DNA from: Toxorhynchites rutilus septentrionalis
Lineage: Eukaryota > Arthropoda > Insecta > Diptera > Culicidae
Direction: 5' to 3'
Length of the DNA stretch: 64,000 bases
Assembly (NCBI RefSeq): GCF_029784135.1
Contig: NC_073746.1
Location: forward strand, 103,308,515-103,372,514
The notes beneath the pieces are model-generated. The model was not told the DNA's origin and made no database searches. It saw nothing but the letters and a program-made list of their open reading frames with translations. Below, one piece after another: positions 61,311 through 64,000 of the stretch. Within the stretch, counting starts at the first letter, position 1. Every line of letters begins with the position of its first letter. A program made the position numbers and the translations under genes.

Positions 61311-62038
61311 ATACAGCGTAGGGTAGGGCGGGGCTAGTTGGTCATACGGGTAAGTTGGTCAGTGACGATATCTTGGAATCTGAGCGTCCAAAAAATTAGC
61401 GATATATGGATGAAAAATAGCGAATTGCTGATACGAAAAAATAATCGAATCGGAAAAACTTTTTATTAAGTAGGTTAAAAAATACGGACATGGTTCCGAT
61501 TTCGCCAAAAATCATTCACGGTTTGCGCATTATAAAATGTGTTCTCAAACTGGTTAATAACCATGAAAAAAAATCGGCTCAAACGTAGAACAAAGCTTTA
61601 TTGTCCGTATTACCTTTAAGTATTAATGGAAATCGCTTTCAAAATTATTTTTGTTGAATTTTCATGAATATTCTTTTTTATATATAGAGGGGCTAGTTCG
61701 TCACACAAATTGCTCGTTTGAGAGCAACGCATATAAAATTATCAGGTATGCCGTGTTTCATTACGCAAGCTATAAACAAATATAGAAAGCATATGTTTTA
61801 CTGCTAAATCCAGTGTATTTGAAACGAGACAACCACCACACAAACCACTTGCAATATAATTGTCATATTTATATTTTTTGCTGTAAAATTTTCATTAAAT
61901 ATAATGAACGCTTACATTGAATATCATAACGCTTTGAGTAATGTAGCATACCTGGAGGCTATTTCTATATACTTTGGGGCGAACGGTACAAATGTCATCA
62001 AAACAAATGCAAGCAAGAATGCAAGCGGTTGTGCGTCG
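61311..62038. repeat. Repeat-like spacer with GGGGCTAGTTGGTCA motifs
   Basis: GGGGCTAGTTGGTCATACGG at about 61330 and GGGGCTAGTTCGTCACAC at about 61690 may be ends or subterminal repeats of a pogo-like element (compare 16016-16400). No coding sequence recognised. Confidence 0.4.
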
Positions 62039-62586
62039 CAGGGATGCCAGGTGATTTTTTTTTCAAAAGTCTTGACATGGTACGAGGAAATGTCATCACC
62101 ATAATATCGGAGGAAAGTTCTTAACACAAAAACGGAACTGTGATAACTCTATTTGCTTATTCCAGCTTTGAAATTTTGGTTTTAACTCAAACCATATCCA
62201 TGAAACTAATTGTAGAAAAGATATGTAATCGGAAAACCTTCGATTTGTGAAGTGGTCGTTTGAAAGATCTAGGTTAATCTATTGTATAGTAGGGCCAAAA
62301 TAATAGAAATTCAATGTCACAATCATTCGAATTTTCGAGCGCAAATGAACTAATTTCTTCTAGAGACAATGTGTATTCGGACTGCTTCGTTCGCTGAGAC
62401 TAAATCCCCACTTTTTTGACGATATTTTTGGCCAATAGTTGCAATTTCATGGAAATAATATCTTTTAAAAATCCACGTACGCTATCATACTGAAATGTCT
62501 TCACATATTTCACAATGTCTTCAAAATGTCTTCACGAAATCAAATACCTTCAAAATGAAAACATGTCTTCAAACCTGGCATCTCTG
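62039..62586 (-). mobile_element. hAT-like MITE, copy 2, uninterrupted
   Basis: CAGGGATGCCAGGT at one end and CAGAGATGCCAGGT at the other (reverse complement) form the inverted repeats of a 548-bp non-coding element. The flanking octamers GTGCGTCG and GTTTGCCG agree at five of eight positions, possibly a decayed duplication. Colinear with 20763-21735, which is interrupted by a SINE; this copy lacks the SINE. Confidence 0.74.
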
Positions 62587-63096
62587 GTTTGCCGCAAAGT
62601 GGAAGAGAGACGAAATCGCTAGAAAAGATTGTCTGACTAATTTTCAACGATGAGAATTTGAAATTTTCATTAATTTGTTTTTTTACTTGCTACATGATAT
62701 TAGTTAACTGTTTTTGTTGAGCTTGAGCTTGAGCTTGGGTAGACTGTACAATTCGTAGTTGCTCTCCGTGATTGACCTGAACCAACCAAATTGCACAAAG
62801 AACACACAGAATGACGCTTGGGACTAGCAAATCATTCTCGTTGTGCAATTTTCGGTGATTCGAGCTTTCAATGATCAATAACGACGCTGGTCACGTCCTT
62901 ACAGTCACCAGGGGAAGGGTAGGAATGTTAGTATGATATTCGCCGCCCGAAGGCCAGAAGGGTCGCCTCTATAGCGTGGTTCCCTAGCGTTTATCATGGA
63001 AGGGATAGTTTGTTAGTGGGAAGGGGTAATAATCAGGATTCACTGTGGTAAGTGATGTGATTATGCTAACGCAAACTAGACATCACTTGACGAAAC
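62587..63096. other. Spacer, possible repeat of unknown type
   Basis: A (GAGCTT)-like short repeat near 62720 and a GC-richer segment (62920-63000, GCCGCCCGAAGGCCAGAAGG) look repeat-derived, but I cannot assign them. No supported gene. Confidence 0.35.
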
Positions 63097-63375
63097 GAAA
63101 ACTTGAAAACCAAATGCATTTCGTAGCCGTGAAGATATTAAAGGGTGACCTGAAAAGGTCTCTGCAAAAGGATCATAACTCTGGTAAGTGAATTAATGTT
63201 GTAAGCGTGGACCCAATTACTCGTTGAAACGAAAACTCGAACATCAAATGCATTTCGTAGCAGCTGAACGGTAACCTGAAAAGTCTCCTCTGTTCAACGG
63301 AGCAAAAACTCGAAAATCAAATGCATTTGAAGATTGAATATATTGAAGGGTCACCTGATAAGGTCTTATCAGACT
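63097..63375. repeat. Imperfect tandem repeat, three units
   Basis: AAAACT(T/C)GAA.A.CAAATGCATTT begins units near 63103, 63230 and 63307, each followed by a GG(T/G)(G/A)ACCTGAAAAGGTCT-like block. Units differ in length (about 75-125 bp) through indels. Confidence 0.6.
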
Positions 63376-64000
63376 CGGATCGGACTTAATACTTGTGCCT
63401 AGTCGCACGTCATGCTCTTCCATTGTAATACACGGAAATCACGGAAGTTTTCCGAATTGGGACTCTAGCATCTTGAACCTAGTCTTGCAATTTATATTTG
63501 AACCTCGAAAAGGAAAACTTGATACCTGCGATTTGGATTTGTAATAAAAACTAACAATTTCTCAAGTAATCAGTCGAGCAATTATTAACGAAATCATTGT
63601 TCTTGTAGTAAGGGTTAGAATGACATAATTGAAGGAAAAGCAACGTCAATCCTCTATTCAAAAAAAAACGAAAAGGAGATACATACAAGAAGAACTCACT
63701 GACATTCAAGGTGAACTACTAATCCCAAGAAAAAACATGGGTGAGCAAAAGAGACAAATGTAAGTTAATTCAAACTTTTCTCTCGACCTCCGTAACATTC
63801 CCATGGTCGAAACGCACACTACATTGAATATTCTTGCATGGAAATCTTATGGCCGCTTGTACATACACATCAAAGTCAACGTCTAGCTAGATTTAAAAGA
63901 AAAGAAAATCGATGTTACGTTGACGTCAATGCGCTCTTTACCACGAAGACAATATTAGATATATAAAAACCTCTAAAACTATTGGATCTTCTAAAACTCT
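63376..64000. other. AT-rich spacer to the window end
   Basis: No gene or clear repeat recognised. Confidence 0.4.

Noticed and set aside
63097..63375. Regularly spaced short repeats resembling an array
   Set aside because: Units are long, irregular and diverged; this is a minisatellite-like tandem repeat in a eukaryotic genome, not a CRISPR array.

Overview
This looks like nuclear DNA from a dipteran, most likely a culicine (Aedes-like) mosquito. I infer that from the expanded ZAD/C2H2 zinc-finger genes, short introns of 54-84 nt with GT...AG ends, AT-rich spacers, and a very dense mix of I-like, Jockey and RTE LINEs, tRNA-derived SINEs, BEL/Pao and Ty3/gypsy elements, mariner, Tc1, pogo, hAT, piggyBac and Harbinger-type MITEs. 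No database search was possible; species and family names come from recognised motifs only.

Host genes. There are five host coding loci: (1) 12184-15696 (+), the large terminal exon of a roughly 20-finger C2H2 protein; (2) 19455-20638 (-), a two-exon ZAD plus six-finger protein; (3) 26421-28391 (+), a four-exon GNL1-like circularly permuted GTPase; (4) 31601-36828 (-), a five-exon protein joining THAP, ZAD and C2H2 fingers; (5) 49543-50384 (-), the terminal exon of a paralogue of (4). Loci 1, 2 and 4 share the same opening finger module, so this is a local zinc-finger gene cluster with GNL1 embedded in it.

Mobile DNA, left to right. A nearly full-length I-like LINE (452-6372, -) has a clean target-site duplication. 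The 6.4-12.2 kb spacer holds MITEs, an RTE tail, a SINE and a solo LTR. The 15.7-19.4 kb spacer holds a dead pogo transposase and a motif-rich TIR element. The 20.7-26.2 kb spacer holds a hAT-like repeat split by a SINE, a Jockey tail and two abutting Harbinger-type MITEs. Then come a dead mariner joined to an RTE fragment (29.3-31.2 kb) and a repeat carrying a nested 1.26 kb element (37.7-39.3 kb). From 39.3 to 47.4 kb a BEL/Pao element without pol is fused to a 5'-truncated Ty3/gypsy pol. A second gypsy relic at 51-53 kb is split by a hAT-type MITE. A pogo/pipsqueak transposase ORF (53.8-55.3 kb) lies beside a piggyBac remnant. A Tc1 copy is split by a gag-protease-only gypsy element (57.4-60.3 kb), followed by a Jockey fragment and repeats.

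Many insertions can be dated relative to one another from their target-site duplications, and several are confirmed by uninterrupted copies elsewhere in the window. The observations most worth following up are the THAP-ZAD-C2H2 architecture, a degenerate zinc finger that appears to have become an intron in that gene, the shared 3' end of the SINE and the I-like LINE, and the in-frame BEL-LTR/gypsy-pol chimera. I saw no CRISPR array, no rRNA and no convincing free-standing tRNA gene.
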